From positions 1,978,130 through 2,042,129 of the forward strand of contig NZ_KB233222.1 of assembly GCF_000314855.2 (NCBI RefSeq): DNA of 64,000 nucleotides. The letters run 5' to 3'. The stretch comes from Providencia burhodogranariea DSM 19968 (GTDB taxonomy: Bacteria > Pseudomonadota > Gammaproteobacteria > Enterobacterales > Enterobacteriaceae). The notes beneath the pieces are model-generated. The model was not told where the DNA came from. It saw only the letters and a program-made list of their open reading frames with translations, and did no database searches. Below are positions 17,942 to 27,386 of the stretch, piece by piece (the stretch's first letter is position 1; every line of letters begins with the position of its first letter). The translations under genes and the position numbers were made by a program.

Positions 17942-18962
17942 GTTGCACTCTCCTTGCAAACCAACGAACACCTTCGCGAACCATAATCGTCAACGCAATC
18001 CATAAACCAAAGGTTCCAATGATAGCCATCATCCCATCGGTTCCGAGTGGGTAATCATACGGATTAGCAATTATGTTGTATTTTGGTACAGCTTGAACTT
18101 CCATCAAGAACACCCAACGCAAGCTCCATGTTAATCCCATAGCAACCAGTGCCGACAGTGTAATGTAAGGAACTGAGCGGGTTACTTTCAAATTTCTAAG
18201 AGCCATCACTAGCGCTACTGCCCACAATGCACATATTCCCATCAGCATCCACCAACCGGGACTGGCCACATCGAGTTGATGACGAACTGCAACTCCGGAA
18301 ACGGTGTCACCGGATAGCCATAATCCAAAACACACGGCTAACAGAAGTAAAGTGACAACATGAAAACGCGCTAAACGATGTTGATATTGCGGCTCACGTC
18401 GTGTGCCAAGGTTAATAAGTGCAGGTAGCGCTTGCATTGCGCTTAAGAACATCAATACAGGGATCCACCAACTAAACCAAATTGGTCTAGCTATTAATAC
18501 TGAAGCTTCACGCCCTGTATATAACAACAAACCTGCCGCAGATACTGCTGATAGCAAGGCAATCCATCGCGTCGCTTTAAACTCTTTTTTCCAAATCAAT
18601 TTAACTAATAGTGCAATAAAATAGAGGCCACTAAACGTTGTAAACAATGGAAGTAATACTGATCCCCACCACATCCATGACCATAGCGTTGGATGCGCAT
18701 AAAAATGCCAAACTCGTGCTGTTTGGTGTAAATCAGCCGTCAATGCCAGTGGTCCAGTGATCCCCATCGTGATGGAAATAAATATGGCTATCATCTCTAA
18801 ACGATCATTGCCACTTTTGGCTTGCCAGTTTAGCCAGCATGCATACAACACGGCACAAGAGGCGATCCCAATAAAAAAGAAATATTGAACGGCCCACGGC
18901 AACCAGAAAAATTCTTGTGGTTGCGCCATAATCTCTGCGATATACGTTGCTTGTTCATTCAT
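17934..18962 (-). CDS. ttrC: Tetrathionate reductase membrane subunit C (NrfD family)
   Basis: 342 residues from the ATG at 18962, chosen because AGGAGGT lies six bases upstream; its A is also the last base of the ttrB stop codon (TGATG). About nine hydrophobic segments fill the sequence, starting FFWLPWAVQYFFFIGIASCAVLY. The NrfD-type family carries electrons from the quinol pool in the membrane to the iron-sulfur subunit TtrB and on to TtrA. Trp- and His-rich loops (HFYAHPTLWSWMWWGSVLLP) suit quinol binding. It sits between ttrB and ttrA with overlapping ends, which indicates tight translational coupling. Confidence 0.95.
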   Translation of the reverse strand: MNEQATYIAEIMAQPQEFFWLPWAVQYFFFIGIASCAVLYACWLNWQAKSGNDRLEMIAIFISITMGITGPLALTADLHQTARVWHFYAHPTLWSWMWWGSVLLPLFTTFSGLYFIALLVKLIWKKEFKATRWIALLSAVSAAGLLLYTGREASVLIARPIWFSWWIPVLMFLSAMQALPALINLGTRREPQYQHRLARFHVVTLLLLAVCFGLWLSGDTVSGVAVRHQLDVASPGWWMLMGICALWAVALVMALRNLKVTRSVPYITLSALVAMGLTWSLRWVFLMEVQAVPKYNIIANPYDYPLGTDGMMAIIGTFGLWIALTIMVREGVRWFARRVQHG

Positions 18963-19699
18963 CAGAACACCTCCTGCCATAATGCGGGCTGCCCTTTACC
19001 AACCATGGGCTGAACAAAAGCATCATCCAAACCTAAATAAAACACTTGTGGCAGTGTTCCGCTTTCAGGTTTAAGAACTTTGATTTCTGCCTCATGTTCT
19101 ATAAGCATTTTACGAATAGTACTATTTGGATCTTTTAAATCACCGATGATACGAGCGCCACCAACACAAGATTCGACACAAGCAGGGAGTAAACCTACTT
19201 CAAGGCGATGGGCACAGAAAGTGCATTTATCGGCAGTTTGTGTTGTATGGTTAATAAAGCGAGCATCGTATGGGCAAGCTTGAACACAATAAGCACACCC
19301 TACACAACGCTCATTGTCGATAACCACAATGCCATCCTCTCGTTGAAAAGTCGCTTGAACAGGACAAACAGGTACACAAGGTGGGCTATCACAATGGTTA
19401 CATAAGCGTGGTAACAGTACGTTAGTCAACCCTTCCTCCCCTTTCAAAGAGACTTGATATTGGTTAACTGTGGTACGGAATTGCCCTTGTGGCATTTGGT
19501 TTTCGACGGCGCAGCTGACGGTACATGACTGACATCCGACACAACGTCGTAGGTCAATCAACATCCCATAACGTTTGTCAGGATTACCCTCACGCCGAGT
19601 TGGAGAGAAGTTCAGACCAGCTTCTGCTATCGGGATTAACGATGCGCCAGCAGTCACCACTCCTAATTGTTGTAGAAATTTTCGTTTACTCAGATCCAT
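18962..19699 (-). CDS. ttrB: Tetrathionate reductase iron-sulfur subunit B
   Basis: 245 residues from the ATG at 19699, with GGAG six bases upstream. The N terminus (MDLSKRKFLQQLGVVTAGAS) looks like a Tat-type signal with KRK in place of the RR pair. Four ferredoxin-like clusters can be read: CVGCQSCTVSC, CNHCDSPPCVPVC, CVGCAYCVQAC, and CTFC with a distant ACVESC. TtrB relays electrons from TtrC to TtrA. It is the first gene of the ttrBCA operon, divergent from ttrS. Synthesis in the family needs tetrathionate through TtrSR and lack of oxygen through FNR. Confidence 0.96.
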   Translation of the reverse strand: MDLSKRKFLQQLGVVTAGASLIPIAEAGLNFSPTRREGNPDKRYGMLIDLRRCVGCQSCTVSCAVENQMPQGQFRTTVNQYQVSLKGEEGLTNVLLPRLCNHCDSPPCVPVCPVQATFQREDGIVVIDNERCVGCAYCVQACPYDARFINHTTQTADKCTFCAHRLEVGLLPACVESCVGGARIIGDLKDPNSTIRKMLIEHEAEIKVLKPESGTLPQVFYLGLDDAFVQPMVGKGQPALWQEVF

Positions 19700-20008
19700 A
19701 ATTGGCTCCAGTATGACATTGCTAATGCAAAAATAGACGGTAAGAATCAATATGTTTTTGGTTTTATTAGCTTTATCAGCTATTACTCCAACCTATTCTC
19801 GATAACCACAGTAATTCTTATTTCTCTTTAAAGTCGGTGTGTTATCTTTATTACTCATCTCTTTAAATAGTTCGTACTACGACCACTAGCTCCATTGTTC
19901 GAAATATCGAAGAGATGGCTGTATTGTAAGAAGGGAGCCATGACCGCCCTATTGTGGTTTACCACATACCCATAGCTAACTTGATCTAACGCAACGAATA
20001 ACCTAAAT
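19700..20008. promoter_or_regulatory. Divergent ttrB/ttrS control region
   Basis: 309 bp between divergent genes. It holds a perfect palindrome TGTGGT-TT-ACCACA (19953-19966), 43 bp before ttrS, a candidate operator for TtrR or a CRP-like protein. Only FNR half-sites (TTGAT at 19981) are seen and no full TTGAT-N4-ATCAA box. No other gene is supported. Confidence 0.5.
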
Positions 20009-21763
20009 ATGTCAAAGAAATCATCTATGTCTTTGTATCGCTTACTGATAGCCGCTCTAATAATGTGGTCATTTCCTGCAATGGCAGCTGAATGGACAAT
20101 CGGTGTGCTTGCGTTACGAGGAACCAATTCAACCCAATCTCATTGGCAAGCGTTAACCGATACACTGAACCAATCTATTCCTGATGAACATTTCACTTTG
20201 CAGCCCCTGAATCTTGATGAAATGCGTGATGCAATCTCAGCCCGTAAAATAGATTTTTTGCTAACTAATCCTGCGCAATTTGTTCAGTTAGATAGCCGCT
20301 ATCATTTACGTTGGTTACTCTCTTTACGTTCATCCATGGAGCCGGATAGCACCACTCGCAATGTGATTGGGAGTGTTATTTTGGTTCGAGCAAGCAGTGA
20401 TATTACTGAGGTAAAAAATCTAATAGGTAAAAAAGTCGGTGCAATTTCCCCTGATGCATTTGGTGGCTATTTATTAGGCTACAAAGTATTAAAGGATATG
20501 GGATATAATGCAGAAAAAGACTTTCGCATGCAGTTCCTTGGTTTCCCTGCAGATGCTTTACTGTATGCCTTACGGGATAGCTCACTTTCTGCGGCAATCG
20601 TTCCAGTTTGCTTGCTCGAAAATATGGATAGTGAAGGGTTGATTGACGCAAAACAGTTTCGGCCATTAATTGAACACAACAGCTCTCTTCCTTGTAAAAC
20701 AAGTACCGAGCTCTACCCTAACTGGTCATTTGCGGCGCTTAATGGTGTACCTGATAATTTAGTTGATAAAGTCACTAAAACATTACTTTCGTCAGATAAA
20801 TCAGGGATGCGCTGGGGTGCACCCGCATCAGCGAATCAAGTAGAAACCTTGTTGCGTGATGTGAATCAACATCCACAGCAGCGCCAAATATGGCAAGATA
20901 TTGTCAGCTGGATAATTCAACATCAGATCACTATCGGTATTATTGGCTTATTTTTTACCCTACTCGGCATCAACCATGTATGGATCGCGTTTTTAGTACG
21001 TCGCCGAAGCCGACAATTAGAAGAAGCCCATAACCGCTTACGTCAGCAAGAAGCTAATTTAGAGAAAGCCCAGCGGCTCAATATTTTGGGGGAAATGGCC
21101 TCAGGTTTTGCTCATGAATTAAATCAGCCGCTGTCCGCTATTCGTCACTATGCACAAGGCTGTATTTTGCGCCTCAAAAAAGAGTCTGATGAACACCTAT
21201 TGATTGGTGCATTGACCAAAATAGATAATCAAGCGCAGCGTGGTGCAGATATTATTCGTAATTTAAGGTTATGGGCGGGTAAACCCCATAATGAAATTTC
21301 GCTGCAATTAAATCCGCAGTCAGTCATTTCGACGATACAACATATTTTCCAATTGTTACGGGTTTCACAACACTATCCGCAGGTAAAGTTAATGTTACCC
21401 GATAGCCCTGATGTAACATTGAAACTCCCTGAAACCCTACTTGACCAATTGCTATCAAACTTGATCAGCAACAGCCTCCAAGCGGGCGCCAATACTTTAT
21501 GTTTTGGTTTCCACTTCGCGCCAGATCGCTTTTTACTTGTCCTTCAAGATGACGCAGGAGGTATGAAGCAAACTCAGTTAACCCAGGGTATTACACCGTT
21601 TTCGACCACTAAACAGGAAGGGTTAGGACTTGGTTTAGTCATCTGTCAGCGCCTCATTCAAAGTCAAGGTGGTGATATTCGTATTGAAAACAATATCAGT
21701 GAAGAGGGCTTAAACGGGTTAAGAGTGACATTAATTTTTCCATATAACCGATCGCTGACATGA
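20009..21763 (+). CDS. ttrS: Tetrathionate sensor histidine kinase TtrS
   Basis: 584 residues. A signal/anchor (residues 8-27) leads into a periplasmic PhnD-like binding domain (about 28-300: EWTIGVLALRG, IDFLLTNPAQFVQLDSRY, GKKVGAISPDAFGGYLLGYK), then a transmembrane helix (about 308-330) and a short coiled coil. The kinase follows with H-box His369 (GFAHELNQPLSAIRHYAQG) and an ATP domain (LLSNLISNSLQAGA, DDAGGM, LGLGLVICQRLIQSQGGDI). It senses tetrathionate and phosphorylates TtrR. Kinase and regulator are separated here by a 230 bp gap containing an ERIC-like repeat, which is unusual for a two-component pair. The start at 20009 has no strong binding site; Met7 (20027) is an alternative. 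Confidence 0.94.
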   Translation: MSKKSSMSLYRLLIAALIMWSFPAMAAEWTIGVLALRGTNSTQSHWQALTDTLNQSIPDEHFTLQPLNLDEMRDAISARKIDFLLTNPAQFVQLDSRYHLRWLLSLRSSMEPDSTTRNVIGSVILVRASSDITEVKNLIGKKVGAISPDAFGGYLLGYKVLKDMGYNAEKDFRMQFLGFPADALLYALRDSSLSAAIVPVCLLENMDSEGLIDAKQFRPLIEHNSSLPCKTSTELYPNWSFAALNGVPDNLVDKVTKTLLSSDKSGMRWGAPASANQVETLLRDVNQHPQQRQIWQDIVSWIIQHQITIGIIGLFFTLLGINHVWIAFLVRRRSRQLEEAHNRLRQQEANLEKAQRLNILGEMASGFAHELNQPLSAIRHYAQGCILRLKKESDEHLLIGALTKIDNQAQRGADIIRNLRLWAGKPHNEISLQLNPQSVISTIQHIFQLLRVSQHYPQVKLMLPDSPDVTLKLPETLLDQLLSNLISNSLQAGANTLCFGFHFAPDRFLLVLQDDAGGMKQTQLTQGITPFSTTKQEGLGLGLVICQRLIQSQGGDIRIENNISEEGLNGLRVTLIFPYNRSLT

Positions 21764-21843
21764 TTTTTGGCAAATTTTGCAACACAGTATTGATAACATT
21801 CATATTAGCAATATGAGAGAATACATCTATTGATAACTCACAT

Positions 21844-21964
21844 ATATCCAAAATAATTTTCATTGCATCTAAGTGAACTAAGGATGCTATCCCAGAGAAC
21901 ATGCCACTTTGGTAGCGGACTGAAGTTAACAAACCATGTAGCTTGAAGTATGGCGGATTTATAC
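21844..21964. repeat. Degenerate ERIC-like element between ttrS and ttrR
   Basis: Left end ATATCCAAAATAATTTTCAT and right end GTAGCTTGAAGTATGGCGGA followed by TTTATAC correspond to the two ends of a Morganellaceae/Yersinia-type ERIC. The total of about 121 bp is close to full length. The centre is eroded. It lies within the ttrSR transcription unit. Confidence 0.62.
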
Positions 21965-21994
21965 TCGCTGCTTTATTAAATGAGGCACATATTA

Positions 21995-22591
21995 ATGCCA
22001 GTTATACACCTAGTAGATGATGACTCTGATGTGACTGATGCCTGTCATTTTTTGCTGGAAGCGCTCGGTTATATTGCTGTTGTGTGGAATGACAGTGAAG
22101 AATTTACCCAACGAGCTAACCTTCATCAAGAAGGTGTTGTACTACTTGATATGCGTATGCCAAAACTAGATGGTCGGCAAGTTCATCAGCTACTCAAAAC
22201 ACAACAAAGTACATTAGCTGTTATTTTTCTTTCTGGTCATGGTGATATCCCAATGGCGGTAGAGCAAGTCAAATTGGGTGCCGTCGATTTTTTACAAAAA
22301 CCCATTGATAGCCAGAGACTTGCTGAAACACTTGAGCAAGCATTCACTAAAACAGCGAAAGCCACTGCGAGTTATCTTGTACAACAGCGCTACAAAACAT
22401 TAACTCCGCGGGAAAAAGAAATTTGTACATATGTCCTGCAAGGATTGTTGAATCGTGAAATTGCCGATGTGGCTTGTGTTTCTGTTCGCACCGTTGAAGT
22501 ACATCGTTCACGCATGATGGAGAAGATGGAAGTGAGGAACCTAGCTGAACTGATGAGTACCTTGCAAGCGGCTCATCTTTTAAATGAATAA
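21995..22591 (+). CDS. ttrR: Tetrathionate response regulator TtrR
   Basis: 198 residues from the ATG at 21995 (MPVIHLVDDDSDV), preceded by GAGG at 10 bases; an in-frame ATG at 21980 is less likely. The receiver domain has the acidic DDD pocket, phosphoacceptor Asp52 (VVLLDMRMPKLDG), and a conserved Ser/Lys pair (FLSGHGDIPMAVE, FLQKPID). A FixJ/LuxR helix-turn-helix follows (LTPREKEICTYVLQGLLNREIADVACVSVRTVEVHRSRMM). Phosphorylated TtrR activates ttrBCA in Salmonella. It is transcribed with ttrS but with a repeat element between them. Confidence 0.94.
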   Translation: MPVIHLVDDDSDVTDACHFLLEALGYIAVVWNDSEEFTQRANLHQEGVVLLDMRMPKLDGRQVHQLLKTQQSTLAVIFLSGHGDIPMAVEQVKLGAVDFLQKPIDSQRLAETLEQAFTKTAKATASYLVQQRYKTLTPREKEICTYVLQGLLNREIADVACVSVRTVEVHRSRMMEKMEVRNLAELMSTLQAAHLLNE

Positions 22592-22611
22592 GTTATTATG
22601 TGTTTATAATG

Positions 22612-22719
22612 CCTAAAGCTGCTGATGGCAAGGTATAGAGAAGAAGTCAACAGTTCGAATCACTGTGGTTATGACGACTATTCGGGACGCCTACATGCAA
22701 CTCGAATTATTTTGGGTAT
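22612..22719. repeat. Partial ERIC-like element after ttrR (inverted)
   Basis: The right end, GCAACTCGAATTATTTTGGG followed by TAT, is the reverse complement of an ERIC left end. The left part is too eroded for an exact boundary. Together with the elements at 14647 and 21844 it frames the tetrathionate locus. Confidence 0.55.
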
Positions 22720-22792
22720 AATACAAATATCATTGATCATTCATTTGTTTTTATGATCAGAAGCGTCTGAGTTCAGCTGCCACAACGTTATA

Positions 22793-22828
22793 AGCCGTTG
22801 CAATAAAAAATTTCAATAACCAACGGCT
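22793..22828 (+). promoter_or_regulatory. Leader hairpin upstream of lpxL
   Basis: Perfect 8-bp stem AGCCGTTG (22793-22800) / CAACGGCT (22821-22828) with a 20-base AT-rich loop and no T run behind it. It ends 30 bp before the lpxL start, so it could be a folded 5' leader rather than a terminator. A second inverted repeat, TGATCAT/ATGATCA (22734-22759), lies just upstream. Confidence 0.45.
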
Positions 22829-22858
22829 CCGAATAACTAACCTAATTCTTGGAAAACA

Positions 22859-23803
22859 ATGATACAAGCTCCAAAGTTTAATAAAAGTTTACTACACCCT
22901 CGCTACTGGCTCACTTGGTTCGGTATCGGGCTACTCTATATTCTCGTGCTTCTGCCCTATCCGATGATTTACTGGATGGGAACGCGTTTGGGTCTACTGT
23001 CGAAGCATTTTTTAAAAAGGCGTGCTTTTATTGCCGATCGTAACTTGGAGTTATGTTTTCCTGAAATGAGTTTGCAAGAGCGCAAGTGCTATATTGATAA
23101 GAACTTTGAATCCGTTGGAATGGGACTTTTTGAAACGGGAATGGCATGGTTCTGGCCTGAATGGCGAGTTCGCCGCTGGTATAAATGCGAAGGCCGCGAA
23201 AATATGATCGCTGCTCAAGCAACAGGCAGAGGTATCATTGTCCTTGGTATCCATTTTCTCACATTAGAATTAGGCGGCCGTGCCTTTGGTATTTTGAATC
23301 AAGGAATCGGAGTTTATCGACCAAATGATAACAAGCTACTCGACTGGGTACAGACCCGTGGACGTCTTCGTTCAAATAAATATATGCTTGATCGCCGGGA
23401 TGTTAAAGGGATGATACGTGTTTTAAAGCAAGGTGAAATCCTGTGGTATGCACCTGACCATGATTATGGCCCTCGCAATAGCTCTTTTGTCCCGTTTTTT
23501 GCTGTACCTCATGCCGCAACCACCAATGGCTCCGCGCTATTATTACGTTTAGGTAATCCATTAGTCGTACCTTTTACTCTGCGTAGATTACCCGCAGGTA
23601 AAGGATATGAATTACTTATTCAGCCAGCTATCGATAATTTCCCAACCGATGACGAAGTCGCTGTGGCCACAAAAATGAATAAAATTATCGAATCAGAAAT
23701 CTTAAGAGCGCCTGAGCAATATATGTGGCTTCATCGGCGCTTTAAAACTCGCCCCAAAGGAGAACCTTCTTTGTACGGTGACTTAGATAAAATTCATCAT
23801 TAG
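22859..23803 (+). CDS. lpxL: Lipid A biosynthesis lauroyl acyltransferase
   Basis: 314 residues, very close to E. coli LpxL (HtrB). It moves laurate from acyl carrier protein to Kdo2-lipid IVA at the inner membrane. One N-terminal membrane helix (about 19-40: [19 protein letters not shown]) is followed by the HX4(D/E) catalytic motif His132-Glu137 ([11 protein letters not shown]), the [14 protein letters not shown] block, and [16 protein letters not shown]. It ends [14 protein letters not shown]. It could also be LpxP, but residues around the N terminus ([10 protein letters not shown]) and the CFPEMS segment fit LpxL. In E. coli it lies between trhO and mdtG; mdtG still follows here. Confidence 0.93.
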   Translation: MIQAPKFNKSLLHPRYWLTWFGIGLLYILVLLPYPMIYWMGTRLGLLSKHFLKRRAFIADRNLELCFPEMSLQERKCYIDKNFESVGMGLFETGMAWFWPEWRVRRWYKCEGRENMIAAQATGRGIIVLGIHFLTLELGGRAFGILNQGIGVYRPNDNKLLDWVQTRGRLRSNKYMLDRRDVKGMIRVLKQGEILWYAPDHDYGPRNSSFVPFFAVPHAATTNGSALLLRLGNPLVVPFTLRRLPAGKGYELLIQPAIDNFPTDDEVAVATKMNKIIESEILRAPEQYMWLHRRFKTRPKGEPSLYGDLDKIHH

Positions 23804-23807
23804 ATAA

Positions 23808-23847
23808 AGCAGTGGCTGTTAGCTCCCTAACAGCCACTGCTTTTTTT
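23808..23847 (+). terminator. Terminator between lpxL and mdtG
   Basis: 15-bp perfect stem AGCAGTGGCTGTTAG (23808-23822) / CTAACAGCCACTGCT (23827-23841), 4-base loop, T7 tail. It lies 4 bp after the lpxL stop, so mdtG must have its own promoter or read-through. Confidence 0.93.
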
Positions 23848-23867
23848 AAGTGATGAGTAAGGAGTCT

Positions 23868-25088
23868 ATGTTTAACAGAAGTAATGATTGGAAACGTAAC
23901 CTCTATTTCGTCTGGTTTGGCTGCTTTTTAACTGGTGCAGCATTTAGCCTGATCATGCCCTTTCTTCCGCTGTACATTGAAAAGTTGGGGGTAACCGATC
24001 ACGATTCCTTGAGTCTGTGGACGGGTGCAGTTTTCAGTATTACATTTTTATTCTCCGCAATTGCCGCTCCTTTTTGGGGGCGATTATCTGATCGTAAAGG
24101 CAGAAAATTAATGCTCCTTCGCTCCGCACTTGGCATGGCGATAGTGATGGTGTTAATTGGTTTCGCGCAAAATATTTGGCAACTCCTGATACTTAGGGCC
24201 ATTCTTGGACTCCTTGGCGGCTTTGTCCCTAATGCTAATGCATTAATTGCGACACAAGTTCCCGTGAAGAAAACGGGTTGGGCAATGGGGATGCTAGCGA
24301 CAGGTTCCGTCAGTGGAGCCTTAATTGGTCCCCTGATTGGCGGGCTACTCGCTGACCAATATGGTCTTCGCCCCGTCTTTTTTATTACCGCAATTGTTCT
24401 TTTTATCTGTTTTTTTGTGACGTTATTTTATGTAAATGAACGATTTACACCGGTATCACGCAAAGATGCACTAACCAATAAACAAGTATTTTCCTCACTG
24501 AAAAATAAGAATTTGGTCATTAGCCTGTTCTTTACCACAATGATTATTCAAGCCGCTATGGGCTCTATCAACCCTGTGATTACGCTCTATATCCGTGATT
24601 TATCCAATAACATAGAGAATTTGGCCTTTATTAGTGGAGTGATTGCTTCGATACCTGGTGTAGCTGCACTAATCAGTGCGCCTCGGCTTGGTAAATTAAG
24701 TGATCGAATAGGCCCAGAAAAGGTTTTACTTGCTGTCTTAGGGGCCTCAATCTTTGTCATTTTTCCGATGGGATTAGTGAGTAGTTATTGGGAACTGGGG
24801 ATATTGCGTTTTTTACAGGGAGCCTTAAACGCCGCTTTACTTCCCGCAGTACAAACTCTGATTGTCTATAATATTTCTCATCAAGTTACTGGGCGGATCT
24901 TTAGTTATAACCAAGCGTTACGTGATGTCGGTAATGTGACTGGACCACTAATGGGCGCATTTGTTGCAGCAAGTTATGGTTTCAACTCGGTATTTTTCTT
25001 TACTGCCGCATTAGTTTTATTCAATTTAATCTACTCATGGTACATGATTAAACGTCAGTCTCAGGATATAAAGCCTAATATTGATTAA
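23868..25088 (+). CDS. mdtG: MFS multidrug exporter MdtG
   Basis: About 407 residues with twelve hydrophobic segments, matching E. coli MdtG (YceE) throughout: [40 protein letters not shown] (the MFS motif A), [26 protein letters not shown], and [22 protein letters not shown]. The family exports drugs such as fosfomycin and deoxycholate by proton antiport in E. coli. The start is uncertain: AAGGAG lies only three bases before the ATG at 23868, while ATG at 23853 has no binding site. The longer form would add five residues. It is separated from lpxL only by a strong terminator. Confidence 0.93.
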   Translation: MFNRSNDWKRNLYFVWFGCFLTGAAFSLIMPFLPLYIEKLGVTDHDSLSLWTGAVFSITFLFSAIAAPFWGRLSDRKGRKLMLLRSALGMAIVMVLIGFAQNIWQLLILRAILGLLGGFVPNANALIATQVPVKKTGWAMGMLATGSVSGALIGPLIGGLLADQYGLRPVFFITAIVLFICFFVTLFYVNERFTPVSRKDALTNKQVFSSLKNKNLVISLFFTTMIIQAAMGSINPVITLYIRDLSNNIENLAFISGVIASIPGVAALISAPRLGKLSDRIGPEKVLLAVLGASIFVIFPMGLVSSYWELGILRFLQGALNAALLPAVQTLIVYNISHQVTGRIFSYNQALRDVGNVTGPLMGAFVAASYGFNSVFFFTAALVLFNLIYSWYMIKRQSQDIKPNID

Positions 25089-25462
25089 TTGATTTTGAAC
25101 TTACAAAACCGAAACATCTCATCATTAACACTATTTAAAACCTGTACAGTTTAAATTATTCAAGTAATTAAGTGAAATTAATAGCATACAATTTGATTGA
25201 TGATTGTTATAACACTTTGCCATTAATTTACCTTGTTTATTGTGGGTATTGCTCAAATTTATAGCAAAAAAACAAAAAACACACCTTAACTTATTGTTTT
25301 AAATGATAATGATTGTTTTATAACCACCTCTTTTCTTGTCAAGAAAATTCCTGTATTGTCCCTTACCTTATCGTGGAATATGCGAGTGATATCGATTTTT
25401 CACCTTAAAAATACACGTTTTACAATAAATATATTCTGCTTTTAAGGGTTTTTATAATAATG

Positions 25463-25499
25463 TATGTTAATAATATGTTTATAGAATAGAATTAACATA
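25463..25499. repeat. Inverted repeat upstream of the peptide transporter
   Basis: TATGTTAAT (25463-25471) and ATTAACATA (25491-25499) form a perfect 9-bp inverted repeat with 19 bases between arms, about 80 bp before the transporter start. The remainder of the 490 bp gap (25089-25581) is AT-rich with no supported gene. It may be an operator or leader stem. Confidence 0.4.
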
Positions 25500-25581
25500 T
25501 CTATAACTTTTGACACCTCCAGCAATGCTAGGTGTTTTATCACGCACAACATCTCAAGAGATAATTTATCGGAGTTCACAG

Positions 25582-27114
25582 ATGAATACTTCTGCGACTA
25601 AAACAAAAACGTTTTTTGGGCATCCATACCCACTGAGTTCACTTTTCCTCACTGAAATGTGGGAACGGTTTTCCTTCTATGGTGTACGCCCACTCCTCAT
25701 ACTTTTTATGAGTGCAGCATTACTACAAGGTGGGATGGGACTCCCGATTGAACAAGCATCAGCAATCGTTGGTATCTTTGCTGGTGGTGTTTATATCACT
25801 TCACTTCCAGGTGGTTGGCTAGCGGATAACTGGCTAGGGCAACGCAGAGCGGTTTGGTACGGTTCACTGATTATTGCGCTTGGCCATTTATCTATCGCGA
25901 TGTCCGCGATTTGGACCAATACCTTCTTTTTTGTTGGCCTACTCCTGATCGTATTAGGGACTGGGTTATTCAAAACTTGTATCACCGTAATGGTAGGTAC
26001 ACTGTATAAGAAAGAAGATACTCGCCGTGATGGTGGTTTCTCGCTGTTCTATATGGGCATTAACATGGGATCATTTATTGCCCCATTGATCATTGGTCCA
26101 CTGCACGAAAAATACGGTTGGCATATCGGATTTGGTCTTGGCGGGATTGGTATGTTAATCGCCCTACTAATCTTCCGTTTCTACGCTATTCCACAAATGC
26201 GTCGTTATGACAAACAAGTTGGTTTAGACTCCACATGGAATCATCCAACAGTGCAACGTAAAAACGTAGGGAAATGGGTCACTGTTGCCATGGCATTACT
26301 GGCTGTGCTGGTTGTCCTTATCGATAATGGTACAATTCCATTCAATGCAACGACGATTGCAAAAAGCTCTGCTTATATCATTTCAACGTGTGTCGGTATC
26401 TATTTTGTCTTTATGTTCTTCTTTGCTGGCCTTAATAGCAGCGAACGTTCCCGTCTTCTTGCTTGTTTAATCTTACTAATCGCCGCGGCATTTTTCTGGT
26501 CGGCCTTTGAGCAAAAACCAACATCATTTAATATCTTTGCACGTGACTATACTGACCGCCAAATGGGCTCATTTGAAATTCCAACCATCTGGTTCCAAGC
26601 AATTAATGCCTTATTTATTATATTGCTAGCCCCTATATTTAGCTGGTTCTGGCCTTCTCTTGCTAAACGTGACTTGAACCCAAGCAGCATGACCAAGTTC
26701 GTTATTGGTATCCTATTTGCTGCGGGCGGTTTTGCCGTCATGATGATGGCTGCAAACCAAGTTCTCGCAACACAAACGGGTGTGTCACCTTTCTGGTTAG
26801 TTTCAAGTATCCTATTACTGACACTGGGTGAACTGTGCTTAAGCCCAATCGGCTTAGCGACAATGACCTTATTAGCTCCGCAAAAAATGCGTGGTCAGGT
26901 AATGGGTCTGTGGTTCTGTGCTAGCGCATTAGGTAACCTTGCTGCCGGTATCATGGGTGGAAATATCAGTAAAGATCAATTGAACTCTATGCCTGAACTT
27001 TTCTCACACGTTTCGATAGCGTTAGTTATCTGCGCAATCGTTCTAGCAGCCTTGATTATTCCTGTCAGAAAAATGTTAAAAAATGCTGATGAGAATGAAG
27101 CGAAAGCTAACTAA
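25582..27114 (+). CDS. Proton-coupled oligopeptide transporter (POT/PTR2 family)
   Basis: 510 residues from the ATG at 25582, which has GGAG seven bases upstream; the upstream open frame lacks a binding site. Around 14 membrane helices. The family signature EMWERFSFYG (ExxERF for proton coupling) is near residue 25, and the second PTR2 signature FSLFYMGINMGSFIAPLI near residue 155-172. FWSAFEQKPTSFNIFA, with the EQ pair lining the peptide site, is near residue 320. It imports di- and tripeptides through the inner membrane. The EMWERF form is nearer to the DtpT-like branch than to E. coli DtpA (EFCERF), so no dtp letter is given. It is monocistronic, with a terminator behind it. Confidence 0.92.
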   Translation: MNTSATKTKTFFGHPYPLSSLFLTEMWERFSFYGVRPLLILFMSAALLQGGMGLPIEQASAIVGIFAGGVYITSLPGGWLADNWLGQRRAVWYGSLIIALGHLSIAMSAIWTNTFFFVGLLLIVLGTGLFKTCITVMVGTLYKKEDTRRDGGFSLFYMGINMGSFIAPLIIGPLHEKYGWHIGFGLGGIGMLIALLIFRFYAIPQMRRYDKQVGLDSTWNHPTVQRKNVGKWVTVAMALLAVLVVLIDNGTIPFNATTIAKSSAYIISTCVGIYFVFMFFFAGLNSSERSRLLACLILLIAAAFFWSAFEQKPTSFNIFARDYTDRQMGSFEIPTIWFQAINALFIILLAPIFSWFWPSLAKRDLNPSSMTKFVIGILFAAGGFAVMMMAANQVLATQTGVSPFWLVSSILLLTLGELCLSPIGLATMTLLAPQKMRGQVMGLWFCASALGNLAAGIMGGNISKDQLNSMPELFSHVSIALVICAIVLAALIIPVRKMLKNADENEAKAN

Positions 27115-27132
27115 TCATTGATAGCTCTTCAT

Positions 27133-27167
27133 GTCCGATAAGCCTTCATTCCTTATCGGACGTTTTT
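27133..27167 (+). terminator. Terminator after the peptide transporter
   Basis: Stem GTCCGATAAG (27133-27142) / CTTATCGGAC (27152-27161) followed by GTTTTTA, 19 bp after the stop codon. Confidence 0.92.
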
Positions 27168-27386
27168 ATATCTCTTTCTCTATAATGGCATAATGGCTCT
27201 CTCGCATGTCAATTTAATTAGCATGTATAGTAAATACATTTTGAATTATTTTGAGTCCCCCCCTCGAGAATAAGCATGCTAATCTTGTAAGTCGGTTTTT
27301 ATTTTATAAATAATGTACCCCAAACTGACAATACAACTTACCGCTCATTAAGAGTCATCCTTAAATCAGCCTTTCGGAAAAGAATT

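Noticed and set aside
25300..25325. Fur-like box (GATAATGATTG) upstream of the peptide transporter
   Set aside because: Only the first half matches the 19-base consensus and the gene has no iron role.
27235..27300. Further ERIC-like fragment after the peptide transporter
   Set aside because: Only a stretch like GAATTATTTTGAGT matches; too short to support.
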